Part shown: one piece after another, positions 17,920 through 25,501 of the stretch
How the letters are laid out: each line of letters opens with the position of its first letter
Position numbering within the stretch: position 1 is the first letter of the stretch
The notes under the pieces: generated by a model
Told to the model about the DNA's origin: nothing
Seen by the model: only the letters and a program-made list of their open reading frames with translations
Databases searched by the model: none
Assembly: GCA_009377525.1 (NCBI GenBank)
Contig: WHTW01000083.1
Coordinates: 1-32,805 of the forward strand
Reading direction: 5' to 3'
From: Rhodospirillales bacterium
Lineage (GTDB): Bacteria > Pseudomonadota > Alphaproteobacteria > Reyranellales > Reyranellaceae
Length of the DNA: 32,805 bases
Translations under genes and position numbers: made by a program

Positions 17920-19293
17920 ATGAACGCTGGGCGGCCGCGTCAATCGCGCACCTCCCCGGTGCGGCACGCCCTGGCGCTGGCGGGCCTGTTCTTGCTGGCA
18001 GCTTGTGGCAGAAGTGAGACAGATATCGAAACCGAACGGGCCGCCCAGGCCGCCAATCCCGCCGGTCAGTCGCCGGGCAAGGCTGGCCTTTCCCGAGTCA
18101 TTGTCGACAGCGTCGCTTCTCCGTTCTCTGCCGTCGCCGCCGACGAAAGCCGCGCCGCCGAGGTCGGCCGCGATATCCTGCTGGCCGGCGGCAATGCCGC
18201 CGATGCGGCCGTCGCCATGTACTTCGCCATGGCCGTCACCCTGCCGTCGGCTGCGAGTCTGGGCGCCTCGGGCGCCTGCATTGTCCATAACGACAAGACC
18301 AAGGCCGCCGAAGCCTTCGTCTTTCCACCGATCGCGGCGCAAGGCACGATCGGCGGCCAGCCTTTCACCGTGCCGTCGGGTGTGCGCGCCATCACGCTGA
18401 TGCATGTCCGGCATGGTCAGCTGCGCTGGGAGGCGACGGTAGCGCCGGCCGAACGGCTGGCGCGTTTCGGCATGCCGGTATCGCGTGCCCTGTCGCGTGA
18501 TCTGCAGGCGGCCGGTGCGAGTCTGGGCAGCGACCGCGAAGCGCGGCGGATCTTCAACGGCGGCGCGATGGCCGAAGGCAACACGCTGACCCAACCCGAG
18601 CTCGCCGCTACTCTGGGCGCGATCCGCCAGCGTGGCGGTGCCGTGTTCTTCCAGGGCCAGCTGGCGCGCACGCTGTCCGAACAGGTCTCGCAGATGGGCG
18701 GCAGCCTGCCGGTCGAGGCCCTGCGTGCCGCCGTCCCGCAGGCGAGCGCGCCGGTCTCCGAGAGCCACTATCGCAGCCGTGTTTATGTCGCGCCGCCGCC
18801 GGCTGCAGGCGCCCAGGCGCTGGCCGGCTGGAAAGGCCAGGCTCCCGCCGGACCGACGCCGTCCGATTCCGGCGGCTTCGCAGGCCTCGTCGCCGTCGAC
18901 GGCAAGGCGGGAGCGGCCGCCTGTAGCCTGTCCATGGGTCAGACCTTCGGTGCGCGTGCGGTCGTTCCCGGTCTCGGCGTGCTCCTGGGCGCGCCGGCGC
19001 CCGATGCCGGCTCGGTCAGCCCGGTGATCATCGCCAACCCCGGCAATGGCGAATTCTCCTTTGTCGGGGCCGGCGGCGGGGCGGCGACGGCTGCGCAGGC
19101 GACCGGCAACGTGGCGTACTCCACCATCGAGAGGGACCAGCCGCTCGCCATTGTGCTGACGTCACGGCGCGGCCAGGGCGGCTGGGTCAACGCCATCGTC
19201 TGCCCCTCGGGCCTGCGCGGCGGCGGCACGAGCTGCCACAGCGCCATCGATCCGGCCGGCGCGGGCCTGGCGATCGTTGCGACCAGCCGCTAG
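17920..19293 (+). CDS. Gamma-glutamyltransferase-like lipoprotein, probably catalytically dead
   Basis: The 457-residue protein has a lipoprotein signal with lipobox LAAC (Cys29). The GGT fold is visible as LAGGNAADAAVAMYFAMAV, ASLGASGACIV, and SVSPVIIANPGNGEFSFVG in the place of the family SSMSPTIV block. Active GGTs carry a substrate-binding Arg in FRExAP and an autoprocessing Thr in TTHxSVVD. Here these regions read FPPIAA (F135-P136-P137) and SGGFAGLVAVD (S317 to D327), with no Thr and no Arg. It is also about 100 residues shorter than usual. I infer a pseudoenzyme or an enzyme with changed chemistry. The ATG at 17920 is preferred because it places the lipobox correctly. It is followed 4 bp later by an aminotransferase gene. 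Confidence 0.82.
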   Translation: MNAGRPRQSRTSPVRHALALAGLFLLAACGRSETDIETERAAQAANPAGQSPGKAGLSRVIVDSVASPFSAVAADESRAAEVGRDILLAGGNAADAAVAMYFAMAVTLPSAASLGASGACIVHNDKTKAAEAFVFPPIAAQGTIGGQPFTVPSGVRAITLMHVRHGQLRWEATVAPAERLARFGMPVSRALSRDLQAAGASLGSDREARRIFNGGAMAEGNTLTQPELAATLGAIRQRGGAVFFQGQLARTLSEQVSQMGGSLPVEALRAAVPQASAPVSESHYRSRVYVAPPPAAGAQALAGWKGQAPAGPTPSDSGGFAGLVAVDGKAGAAACSLSMGQTFGARAVVPGLGVLLGAPAPDAGSVSPVIIANPGNGEFSFVGAGGGAATAAQATGNVAYSTIERDQPLAIVLTSRRGQGGWVNAIVCPSGLRGGGTSCHSAIDPAGAGLAIVATSR

Positions 19294-19297
19294 CGCA

Positions 19298-20449
19298 ATG
19301 TCGGGCAAGCTCTCGCGCCGCGGCGGTGCGGTCGATCCGTTCATCGTCATGGACGTCATGGCGGCGGCCGCCGAGAAGGAGGCGGCCGGCGATACCGTCA
19401 TCCATCTCGAAGTCGGTCAGCCCAGCACGCCGGCGCCCAAGGGGGCGCTCGCCGCCGCGCACGCCGCCCTCGACAGCGACCGCATCGGCTATGTCGCCGC
19501 CTTGGGCATTTCGGCACTGCGCGAGCGCATCGCGCGGCACTATCGCGAGGCTTATGGGACAGAGGTGTCGCCCGAGCGCGTGATCGTCACGACCGGATCG
19601 TCGGGCGGCTTTCCGCTCGCCTTCCTGGCAAGCTTCGATGCCGGCGACCGCATCGCGCTCGCCGCCCCCGGCTATCCCGCCTATCGCAACATCCTGACGG
19701 CGCTCAACCTCGAGGCCGTCAACCTGCCGACATCGGCGGCTGACCTCTTTCAGCCCACCGTCGAGGCGTTGAAGAGGGCGGGGCGCGTCGACGGCCTTAT
19801 CGTGGCGAGCCCGTCCAATCCCACCGGCACCATGGTTGGCCATGCCGAGATGAATGCGCTGGCCGGCTGGTGCGCCGAGAACGGCGTGCGGCTGATCTCC
19901 GACGAGATCTATCACGGCATCGTCTACGAGGGCGACACGGTGTCGGCGGTCGAGATGTCGGACCAGGCCATCGTCGTCAACAGCTTCTCGAAATACTTTT
20001 CGATGACGGGCTGGCGCGTGGGCTGGCTGGTGGTGCCGCAGGAGCTGGTGCGGCCGATCGAACGGCTGACACAGAACTTCTTCATCTCCGTGCCGACGCT
20101 CAGCCAGTACGCAGCTCTTGCCGCTTTCGAGTGCCGTGACGAGCTCGACACCCATGTCCGCCGCTATCGCCGCAACCGCGACCTGCTGCTGGCGGGGCTG
20201 CCCGAAGCGGGCTTCGACCGCTTCGCGCCGGCCGAGGGCGCGTTCTACCTCTATTGCGACGTCGCCCATCTCACCAACGACAGCCGCGATTTCTGCAAGC
20301 GCATGCTCGCCGAGGCGGGCGTGGCGACGACGCCCGGCGTCGACTTCGACCGCCCTCGCGGCGCCGGCACGCTGCGCATCTCCTTCGCCGGCTCGACCGC
20401 CGAGATGGAGGAGGCGGTGCGGCGGCTCAAGGCCTGGAGGAGGGTGTGA
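19298..20449 (+). CDS. PLP-dependent class I/II aminotransferase
   Basis: The 383-residue fold-type I protein shows HLEVGQPSTPAP near the N-terminus, TTGSSGGFPLAFLA for the phosphate-binding start, SPSNPTGTM, LISDEIYHGIVYEG and the Schiff-base lysine K232 in NSFSKYFSMTGWRVGW. The substrate carboxylate-binding Arg is in GTLRISFAG. It is close to aspartate/aromatic-type enzymes, but the amino-group donor cannot be read from sequence. It starts 4 bp after the GGT-like gene, and its stop overlaps the GTG of the next gene, so it belongs to a long plus-strand unit. Confidence 0.93.
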   Translation: MSGKLSRRGGAVDPFIVMDVMAAAAEKEAAGDTVIHLEVGQPSTPAPKGALAAAHAALDSDRIGYVAALGISALRERIARHYREAYGTEVSPERVIVTTGSSGGFPLAFLASFDAGDRIALAAPGYPAYRNILTALNLEAVNLPTSAADLFQPTVEALKRAGRVDGLIVASPSNPTGTMVGHAEMNALAGWCAENGVRLISDEIYHGIVYEGDTVSAVEMSDQAIVVNSFSKYFSMTGWRVGWLVVPQELVRPIERLTQNFFISVPTLSQYAALAAFECRDELDTHVRRYRRNRDLLLAGLPEAGFDRFAPAEGAFYLYCDVAHLTNDSRDFCKRMLAEAGVATTPGVDFDRPRGAGTLRISFAGSTAEMEEAVRRLKAWRRV

Positions 20450-21345
20450 AGCTGCTCGCGACGGCGCTGGCCGTCGCCGCAGTCTGGCCGGTCACCGCGC
20501 AGGCCGACGGCAGGACCGAAGCCGCGGAGCGCAAGATGACGGCGGCCTACACTGCGCTTGACGGCAAGCTCGGCGGTGCGGCCAGGGCGCATCTCGAAGC
20601 CGATCAGGCGCGCTGGCTCGGGCATCGTCGCGCCTGCGACGCCAGCCTGCCGCGCAAGGCAGAGTGTCTGCAATCCCGCTATCGCGAGCGCGCCCAAATG
20701 CTCGCGGCCCTCGCCAAGGGGCCGTATCCCTTCATCTCGCAGCAGGCGGTCGTGCAATCCGGCAGCGGACCGAACGGCCGCTACGCCGTCGATGTGGCCT
20801 ATCCCCGCTTCGACGGGCGGTCGGCGGATTTCGGCGAGACCAATCGGCGATTCGCTGCGGCAGCCGCGGCCGAGCTTTCCGACGCCATGGCAACCGGAAG
20901 GAATTGCGAGATCACCCAGACCTTTTCGCTCCACCGGCCGGCGTCGTCCGTCGTCTCGGTGATCTTCTGGCGCGAGTGGGTGGGAGGAACGATAAGCATC
21001 GACCTCGCCGGCTATCTCGTCGATCTTTCGACGGGGCGGATGCTCGAGCCGCAGGATGTCTTCACGCCGGGTGACGGATGGCGCCACCGCTTGGCCCAGA
21101 TCGTCGGCCAGGAGCTCGCCAAGGACCCTCCCGATCCGGACCGCAACGGCGAGGCGAGCGACGTCGCGACCATCATGAGCACGGTCGAGCCGAAGGACTA
21201 TCTGTTCAAGGACGACAGGCTCGTGCTGTCGCTGAACAAGGTGGGGAGTGAACGTGGTATGAAGGGCTATACGGTCGACATACCCTATGTCGCGTTGAAG
21301 CGTATCTTGCGCGCCGATGGTCCGCTCGGGAGTTTGCAGAGATGA
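20446..21345 (+). CDS. Secreted LprI-like/DUF3298-like protein, paralogue 1
   Basis: The GTG at 20446 overlaps the aminotransferase stop. The 299-residue product has a Sec signal (KLLATALAVAAVWPVTAQA). An N-terminal helical domain like LprI (PF07007 type) follows, with KMTAAYTALDGKLGGAARAH, DQARWLGHRRAC and ECLQSRYRERA. The C-terminal region shares PYPFISQQAVVQSG, DVAYPRFDG, VDLSTGRMLEPQDVFTPG and a final KRILRADGP with its two neighbours and resembles DUF4163/DUF3298 domains. Unlike the neighbours it lacks the first Cys-containing block (DCxKAxxTIxRxIC), so one putative disulphide is missing. Function unknown; LprI of Mycobacterium inhibits lysozyme, but that cannot be transferred without testing. 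Confidence 0.82.
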   Translation: MKLLATALAVAAVWPVTAQADGRTEAAERKMTAAYTALDGKLGGAARAHLEADQARWLGHRRACDASLPRKAECLQSRYRERAQMLAALAKGPYPFISQQAVVQSGSGPNGRYAVDVAYPRFDGRSADFGETNRRFAAAAAAELSDAMATGRNCEITQTFSLHRPASSVVSVIFWREWVGGTISIDLAGYLVDLSTGRMLEPQDVFTPGDGWRHRLAQIVGQELAKDPPDPDRNGEASDVATIMSTVEPKDYLFKDDRLVLSLNKVGSERGMKGYTVDIPYVALKRILRADGPLGSLQR

Positions 21346-22343
21346 TCAGGCAGGCGAGGGCCATACTGGCGATGCTTCTGGTGTTCGCTGCCGGTGCTGC
21401 GGCGCAGGCGCAGGAACGGCCGAGCTTCGACTGCGCCAAGGCCGACCACACCATCGATCGCGCAATCTGCAAGAATGCCGAGCTGGCCAAGGCCGACCGT
21501 GAGATGGCGACAGCCTACACCGCGTTGCTTGACAGGCTGAACGGTGCCGCGAAGGACGACCTGGTCAAGGATCAGGTGCGCTGGATCGCCAATCGTAATC
21601 GGGCCTGCCGCGCCGACCCCGACAATATCGAGGACTGCCTGAAGAACCGCTACGCGGCGCGCATCAAGAACCTGCGGGCCAATGCGCAGGGCACTTATCC
21701 CGCGATCAGCGAGCAGTCGCTGGCGAAGCAGGGCAAGCTCGGCAAGATCACCTGGTCCTACGACATCACCTATCCACGCTTCGAAGACGCCAACGTCGAT
21801 TTCGCCGCCGTCAACGCACACTTCGCCGGCGCCGCGAAGAAAAGCACCGATGAATGGACCCCCAAGGCCGGTGACGGGCCCGAGCGCGAGCAGCAATGGA
21901 GCTACGAGCAGGGCTTCACCGTCGAGCGGCCGCCCGGCGGGCACGCCGCAACCATCGTCGTGCAGTTCGACAGCTATCGTGGCGGCGCGCACGGCTACGG
22001 CGCGACCCGCTGCGCCCTGGTCGACCTGCGCACGGGAAAGGTGGTCGGACCGCAGGGCGTGTTCACACCGGGCGAGCAGTGGCTCCGGGTCATGACCCAG
22101 CTCGTTGGCGCCGACCTCAAGAAGCAGTTCGTCGACAAACCCGGCTTCGACGACGCGCTCGAGCCCGCCAAACTCGCCAAGCTGCTCAGCGAATCGAACC
22201 GCTATTGCTGGACCGGCAAGCACCTCGAAGTCATCTTCAACGCCTACGATGTCGGGCCTTATGCTGCCGGCCCGTACGAAGTGGATATCTCCTACGACAG
22301 GCTGAAGCCGATCCTGCGCCCCGATGGACCGATCTTCCGTTAG
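21342..22343 (+). CDS. Secreted LprI-like/DUF3298-like protein, paralogue 2
   Basis: The ATG at 21342 overlaps the previous stop (ATGA). The 333-residue product has a signal peptide ending AAAQAQ, then the complete LprI-like block FDCAKADHTIDRAICKN, KADREMATAYTALLDRL, DQVRWIANRNRACR and DCLKNRYAARI. The second domain has YPAISEQSLAKQG, DITYPRFEDANVDF, SYRGGAHGYGATRCALVDL, GVFTPGEQWL and ends KPILRPDGPIFR. Four cysteines of the N-terminal domain could form two disulphides. It is the most complete of the three and overlaps the next gene by 20 bases. Confidence 0.87.
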   Translation: MIRQARAILAMLLVFAAGAAAQAQERPSFDCAKADHTIDRAICKNAELAKADREMATAYTALLDRLNGAAKDDLVKDQVRWIANRNRACRADPDNIEDCLKNRYAARIKNLRANAQGTYPAISEQSLAKQGKLGKITWSYDITYPRFEDANVDFAAVNAHFAGAAKKSTDEWTPKAGDGPEREQQWSYEQGFTVERPPGGHAATIVVQFDSYRGGAHGYGATRCALVDLRTGKVVGPQGVFTPGEQWLRVMTQLVGADLKKQFVDKPGFDDALEPAKLAKLLSESNRYCWTGKHLEVIFNAYDVGPYAAGPYEVDISYDRLKPILRPDGPIFR

Positions 22344-23295
22344 CCGTTGCGTCCTTGCCGGCGCAGTTCTCGTGGCGCTTGTCGCGCCCCTGGCCGGCGC
22401 GGCGCTGGCGCAGGGCGGGTCGCAAGTCGATTGCTCGAAGGCGACAACGACGATCGAGCGGACGATCTGCGCCAAGCCCGAGCTCGCTGCCGCCGATCGC
22501 AAGATGGCGGCCGCCTATGCCGCGCTCGCGGGCAAGCTTACCGGCGCGGCGAAGGACCATCTGCTGGCCGATCAGGTCCGCTGGCTCACCAATCGTGCCG
22601 CGGCCTGTGTCGTCGAGCCGGACGAAATGGAGGAATGCCTGGAGTCGCGGAACCGCGATCGCACCGCGTTCTTGGAGTGGCTGAGCGAGGGCGCCTATCC
22701 CTTCATCAGCGAACAGGCGATCGTGAAGGCCGGCAAGGTGCGCGGCATCCCCTACATCATCGACGCAAGCTATCCGCAGTTCGACGGCGGCACGGTCGAT
22801 TTCAATGCCGCGAACCGCCAACTTGCGTCCGCGACCAGCGAGGCAGCCGAGCGGGTCGTTCCCGGGCCGGACGCCGACAATGACGGCGGCAACTACAACG
22901 CCGCCGCCTGGCGCTACGAGCAGGCCTATACGCTTCACAAGCCTGGCCCCAACGCCGTCTCCGCCAAGATCGGCTACGATGCCTACGAAGGCGGCGCGCA
23001 CGGCATCGTCGGCGTGACCGGCATGTTGGTCGACCTGCGCACCGGCAAGGCGGTCGGACCGGAAGGCGTGTTCCTGCCGAATTCGAACTGGCTCGGGGAG
23101 CTCACGCGCATCGTAAACGCCGGCATCAACACGCCCAACCTGTCCGACATACTGAAGCAGCCGCACCGCTACGTCTTCCTCGAGGATCGGCTGGAGCTTT
23201 CCTTCAATCAATACGAAGGCGGCCCGTACACAGTCGAAATTCCCTATGACCGGCTTCGGCCGTTGCTGCGCGTCGATGGGCCGGTACCGCGATAA
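22324..23295 (+). CDS. Secreted LprI-like/DUF3298-like protein, paralogue 3
   Basis: The ATG at 22324 lies inside the end of paralogue 2. The 323-residue product has a signal peptide (VLVALVAPLAGAALAQG) and the N-terminal block VDCSKATTTIERTICAK, RKMAAAYAALAGKLTGAAKD, DQVRWLTNRAAAC and ECLESRNRDRT. The second domain has YPFISEQAIVKAGK, DASYPQFDGGTVDFNAANR, DAYEGGAHGIVG, VDLRTGKAVGPEGVFLP and PLLRVDGPVPR. The motif GGAHG is shared with paralogue 2 and typical of DUF3298-like domains. The close similarity and coupled order point to tandem duplication. Role unknown; periplasmic or surface action on a glycan or lysozyme-like target is only a guess. Confidence 0.87.
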   Translation: MDRSSVSRCVLAGAVLVALVAPLAGAALAQGGSQVDCSKATTTIERTICAKPELAAADRKMAAAYAALAGKLTGAAKDHLLADQVRWLTNRAAACVVEPDEMEECLESRNRDRTAFLEWLSEGAYPFISEQAIVKAGKVRGIPYIIDASYPQFDGGTVDFNAANRQLASATSEAAERVVPGPDADNDGGNYNAAAWRYEQAYTLHKPGPNAVSAKIGYDAYEGGAHGIVGVTGMLVDLRTGKAVGPEGVFLPNSNWLGELTRIVNAGINTPNLSDILKQPHRYVFLEDRLELSFNQYEGGPYTVEIPYDRLRPLLRVDGPVPR

Positions 23296-23328
23296 GGGCC
23301 TCGATAAGGCCAGAAGAGGGGAGGCTCC

Positions 23329-23739
23329 ATGAGCCGATCGATCGTCGTTCCTGCCGGGGTCTTCGACAGCCGGCCGTACAGCTTCGCGCAAGTGGCAGTC
23401 GTGCCGACGCCGTTCGGCCGCGCCGTGCATGTGTCGGGTCAGGTCGCCTGGGACGCCGACCAGAACATCGTTGGCCCAGGCGATGTCGGCCGCCAGCTCG
23501 AGCAGAGCCTCGACAACCTCGCCGCCGCGCTGGTTTCGATCGGCGCAACGCTCGATCAGGTTGGCGCGCTGCGCCTCTACATCCGGCAAAGCCACATGGG
23601 CGAAGGCAAGGCCATCAGCGCCGCGCTCCAGGCGAAGTTCGGCGACAACCCGCCATGCTCGACCTGGATCGGCGTGACGAGCCTCGCCGACGAGCAATTC
23701 CTGATCGAGGTCGAGCCCTCGGTCGTGTTCCTCGACTAA
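23329..23739 (+). CDS. RidA-family (YjgF/YER057c/UK114) protein
   Basis: RidA proteins hydrolyse reactive enamine/imine intermediates made by PLP enzymes. The 136-residue protein has the fold markers YSFAQVAVVP, HVSGQVAWDADQNIVG, QLEQSLDNLAAALVSIGATL and LRLYIRQ. The family's carboxylate-binding Arg, normally in PxRSxV near the C-terminus, is replaced: here the segment is PPCSTWIGVTSLADEQFLIEVE. It therefore belongs to one of the Rid subfamilies without proven imine deaminase activity. GAGGGGAGG precedes the ATG. It ends tail-to-tail with the NTF2-like gene, overlapping by 4 bases. Confidence 0.88.
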   Translation: MSRSIVVPAGVFDSRPYSFAQVAVVPTPFGRAVHVSGQVAWDADQNIVGPGDVGRQLEQSLDNLAAALVSIGATLDQVGALRLYIRQSHMGEGKAISAALQAKFGDNPPCSTWIGVTSLADEQFLIEVEPSVVFLD

Positions 23740-24212
23740 TGCAGCTTGCGGCGGTCGCGTGGAGCTGCGGCTGACGCCGTCGCCGCCGTTGTCTGCCCCG
23801 TCTCGATCGGCGGCACCGGGCCGGAGTGATGGCCGATCATGCGCCAGCCGTGGCTCTGGCGGGTGAAGGTGTTGGTCGCCATGAGCTGGCCCTCGGGCAG
23901 GATCTCGCGGCAGACGACGATGGCGAGGCCCGGCCGGCCGATCACCCATTCGCCGACACAGCGCACCTTGGGCGATTCGGGGTGGCGCAGGATGCCGCGC
24001 CAGCTCGCCATGATCTCGGCGCGGCCGTGCAGCGGTGCCTGGCCGGGATGCAGGCAGATCATGGCGCCGGTCGCCGCCCAGATCTGGTCCATGCCCGTGA
24101 CGTCGCGTTCGGCGAAGGCGCGGTAGAAGGCGCGGTTGGCGGCCAGCACGGCCTCGCGTTCCTCGTCGTCGAATTCCGCCAGGAGTGGCGGCAGGCGCGG
24201 CCGTCGCGGCAT
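23736..24212 (-). CDS. NTF2-like (SnoaL/DUF4440 type) protein
   Basis: The 158-residue product has the cone-shaped NTF2-like fold pattern: a first helix EEREAVLAANRAFYRAFAERD, then MDQIWAATGAMICLHPGQAPLHGRAEIMASW, strands VRCVGEWVIGRPGLAIVVCRE and LMATNTFTRQSHGWRMIGHHSGP. The His in the final motif is typical of the family. Such proteins are often small enzymes or binding partners, and the substrate cannot be told. The last 30 residues are a low-complexity Ala/Thr and basic tail. It is divergent from the acyl-CoA dehydrogenase gene and convergent with the RidA gene. Confidence 0.85.
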   Translation of the reverse strand: MPRRPRLPPLLAEFDDEEREAVLAANRAFYRAFAERDVTGMDQIWAATGAMICLHPGQAPLHGRAEIMASWRGILRHPESPKVRCVGEWVIGRPGLAIVVCREILPEGQLMATNTFTRQSHGWRMIGHHSGPVPPIETGQTTAATASAAAPRDRRKLH

Positions 24213-24282
24213 TCGTCCCTCGAAACTCCCCGGTTGCTTGGCCTAGGATTAGCCGACAGAGAGGAAGCATCCAACCGCCGAG

Positions 24283-25446
24283 ATGACGATGTCCATTCCC
24301 AAGCTCGAATTCCCGCCGTTCCATCTGCCCGCAGAGGCCGAGGCGCTGCGCGGCGAGGTCCGCAGCTTCCTCAAGGAGACGCTGCCCAAGGTGAAGACGG
24401 AGGATCGCTTCGCAAGCTGGAACACTTTCTCGCCGGAGTTCAGCAGGGCGCTGGGCAAGAAAGGCTGGATCGGCATCACCTGGCCCAAGCAATACGGCGG
24501 CAGCGAGCGGAGCTTCCTCGACCGCTACGTCATCACCGAAGAGCTCTTGGGCAACAGCGCGCCCGCCGGCGCGCACTGGGTGGCCGACCGCCAGTCCGGC
24601 CCGCTGCTGCTGCGCTTCGGCAGCGAGGGGCAGCGCCAGGCGATCCTGCCCAGGATCACGGCCGGCGAATGCTACTTCTCGATCGGCATGAGCGAGCCCG
24701 ATTCGGGCTCCGACCTCGCCTCGGTGCGTACGCGCGCCGAGCCCGTGCCCGGCGGCTTCCGCGTCAACGGCACCAAGGTCTGGACGTCGGGTGCGCATCG
24801 CAACAACTACTGCATCGCGCTGGTGCGCACCTCGGGCCAGCATGGCGATCGCCACAAGGGTCTGAGCCAGATCCTGGTCGACCTCAAGACGCCCGGCGTC
24901 ACCATCCGGCCGATCATCAACCTTGCTGGCCGCCACGACTGGAACGAGGTCACCTTCACCGATGCCTTCATCCCCGAGAGCTGCCTCATCGGCAACGAGG
25001 GCGACGGCTGGCTGCAGGTGACGAGCGAGCTTGCCTTCGAGCGCTCCGGCCCCGAGCGCTTCATGCAGAACTTCTACATCCTGCGCGAGCTGGTGCGCGT
25101 GCTGGGCCGCCAGCCGGCCAAGCGTGCTTCTTCCATTCTGGGCCGGCTCATCGCGCGTCTGTGGACGCTGCGGCAGATGTCGGTCGCGGTCGCCGGCATG
25201 ATGCAGGGCGGCAAGTCGCCGGCGATCGAGGCAGCGCTGGTGAAGGATCTCGGCACGATCTACCAGCAGGACCTGCCCGAGATCGCCCGCGCCATCGCCG
25301 AGTCGGATGCCACGACCGACGAGGACCTGGCCGATTTCCTCGATGTGGCCCAGTACGCCACCATGATGGCACCGAGCTACACCGTCCAGGGCGGCACGAC
25401 CCAGGTGCTGCGCGGCATCGTCGCGCGCGGGCTGGGGCTCAGATAA
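24283..25446 (+). CDS. Acyl-CoA dehydrogenase, long partner
   Basis: The 387-residue flavoprotein shows the acyl-CoA dehydrogenase domains in order: an N-terminal helical domain (EALRGEVRSFLKETLPKV), the middle beta domain with CYFSIGMSEPDSGSDLASVRT and GTKVWTSGAH for FAD/substrate contact, and a C-terminal helical domain with FERSGPERF (residues 252-260), ending YTVQGGTTQVLRGIVARG. It oxidises an acyl-CoA to the 2-enoyl form and passes electrons to ETF. The substrate is unknown. It precedes a shorter, divergent dehydrogenase, a pairing known from heteromeric enzymes such as steroid side-chain FadE pairs or PimC/PimD. Confidence 0.94.
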   Translation: MTMSIPKLEFPPFHLPAEAEALRGEVRSFLKETLPKVKTEDRFASWNTFSPEFSRALGKKGWIGITWPKQYGGSERSFLDRYVITEELLGNSAPAGAHWVADRQSGPLLLRFGSEGQRQAILPRITAGECYFSIGMSEPDSGSDLASVRTRAEPVPGGFRVNGTKVWTSGAHRNNYCIALVRTSGQHGDRHKGLSQILVDLKTPGVTIRPIINLAGRHDWNEVTFTDAFIPESCLIGNEGDGWLQVTSELAFERSGPERFMQNFYILRELVRVLGRQPAKRASSILGRLIARLWTLRQMSVAVAGMMQGGKSPAIEAALVKDLGTIYQQDLPEIARAIAESDATTDEDLADFLDVAQYATMMAPSYTVQGGTTQVLRGIVARGLGLR

Positions 25447-25448
25447 CG

Positions 25449-25479
25449 CCTCCCCTTCGCGGGATCCGCGAAGGGGAGG
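25449..25479. repeat. Perfect 14-bp stem hairpin between dehydrogenase genes
   Basis: CCTCCCCTTCGCGG, loop GAT, then the exact complement. It begins 2 bp after the first dehydrogenase stop and ends 22 bp before the next start. No T-tract follows. It resembles the 12453-12506 element and could act as an attenuator or mRNA stabiliser that sets the ratio of the two subunits. Confidence 0.8.
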
Positions 25480-25501
25480 GGCTAGGGAAGGAGACTCTGT
25501 T

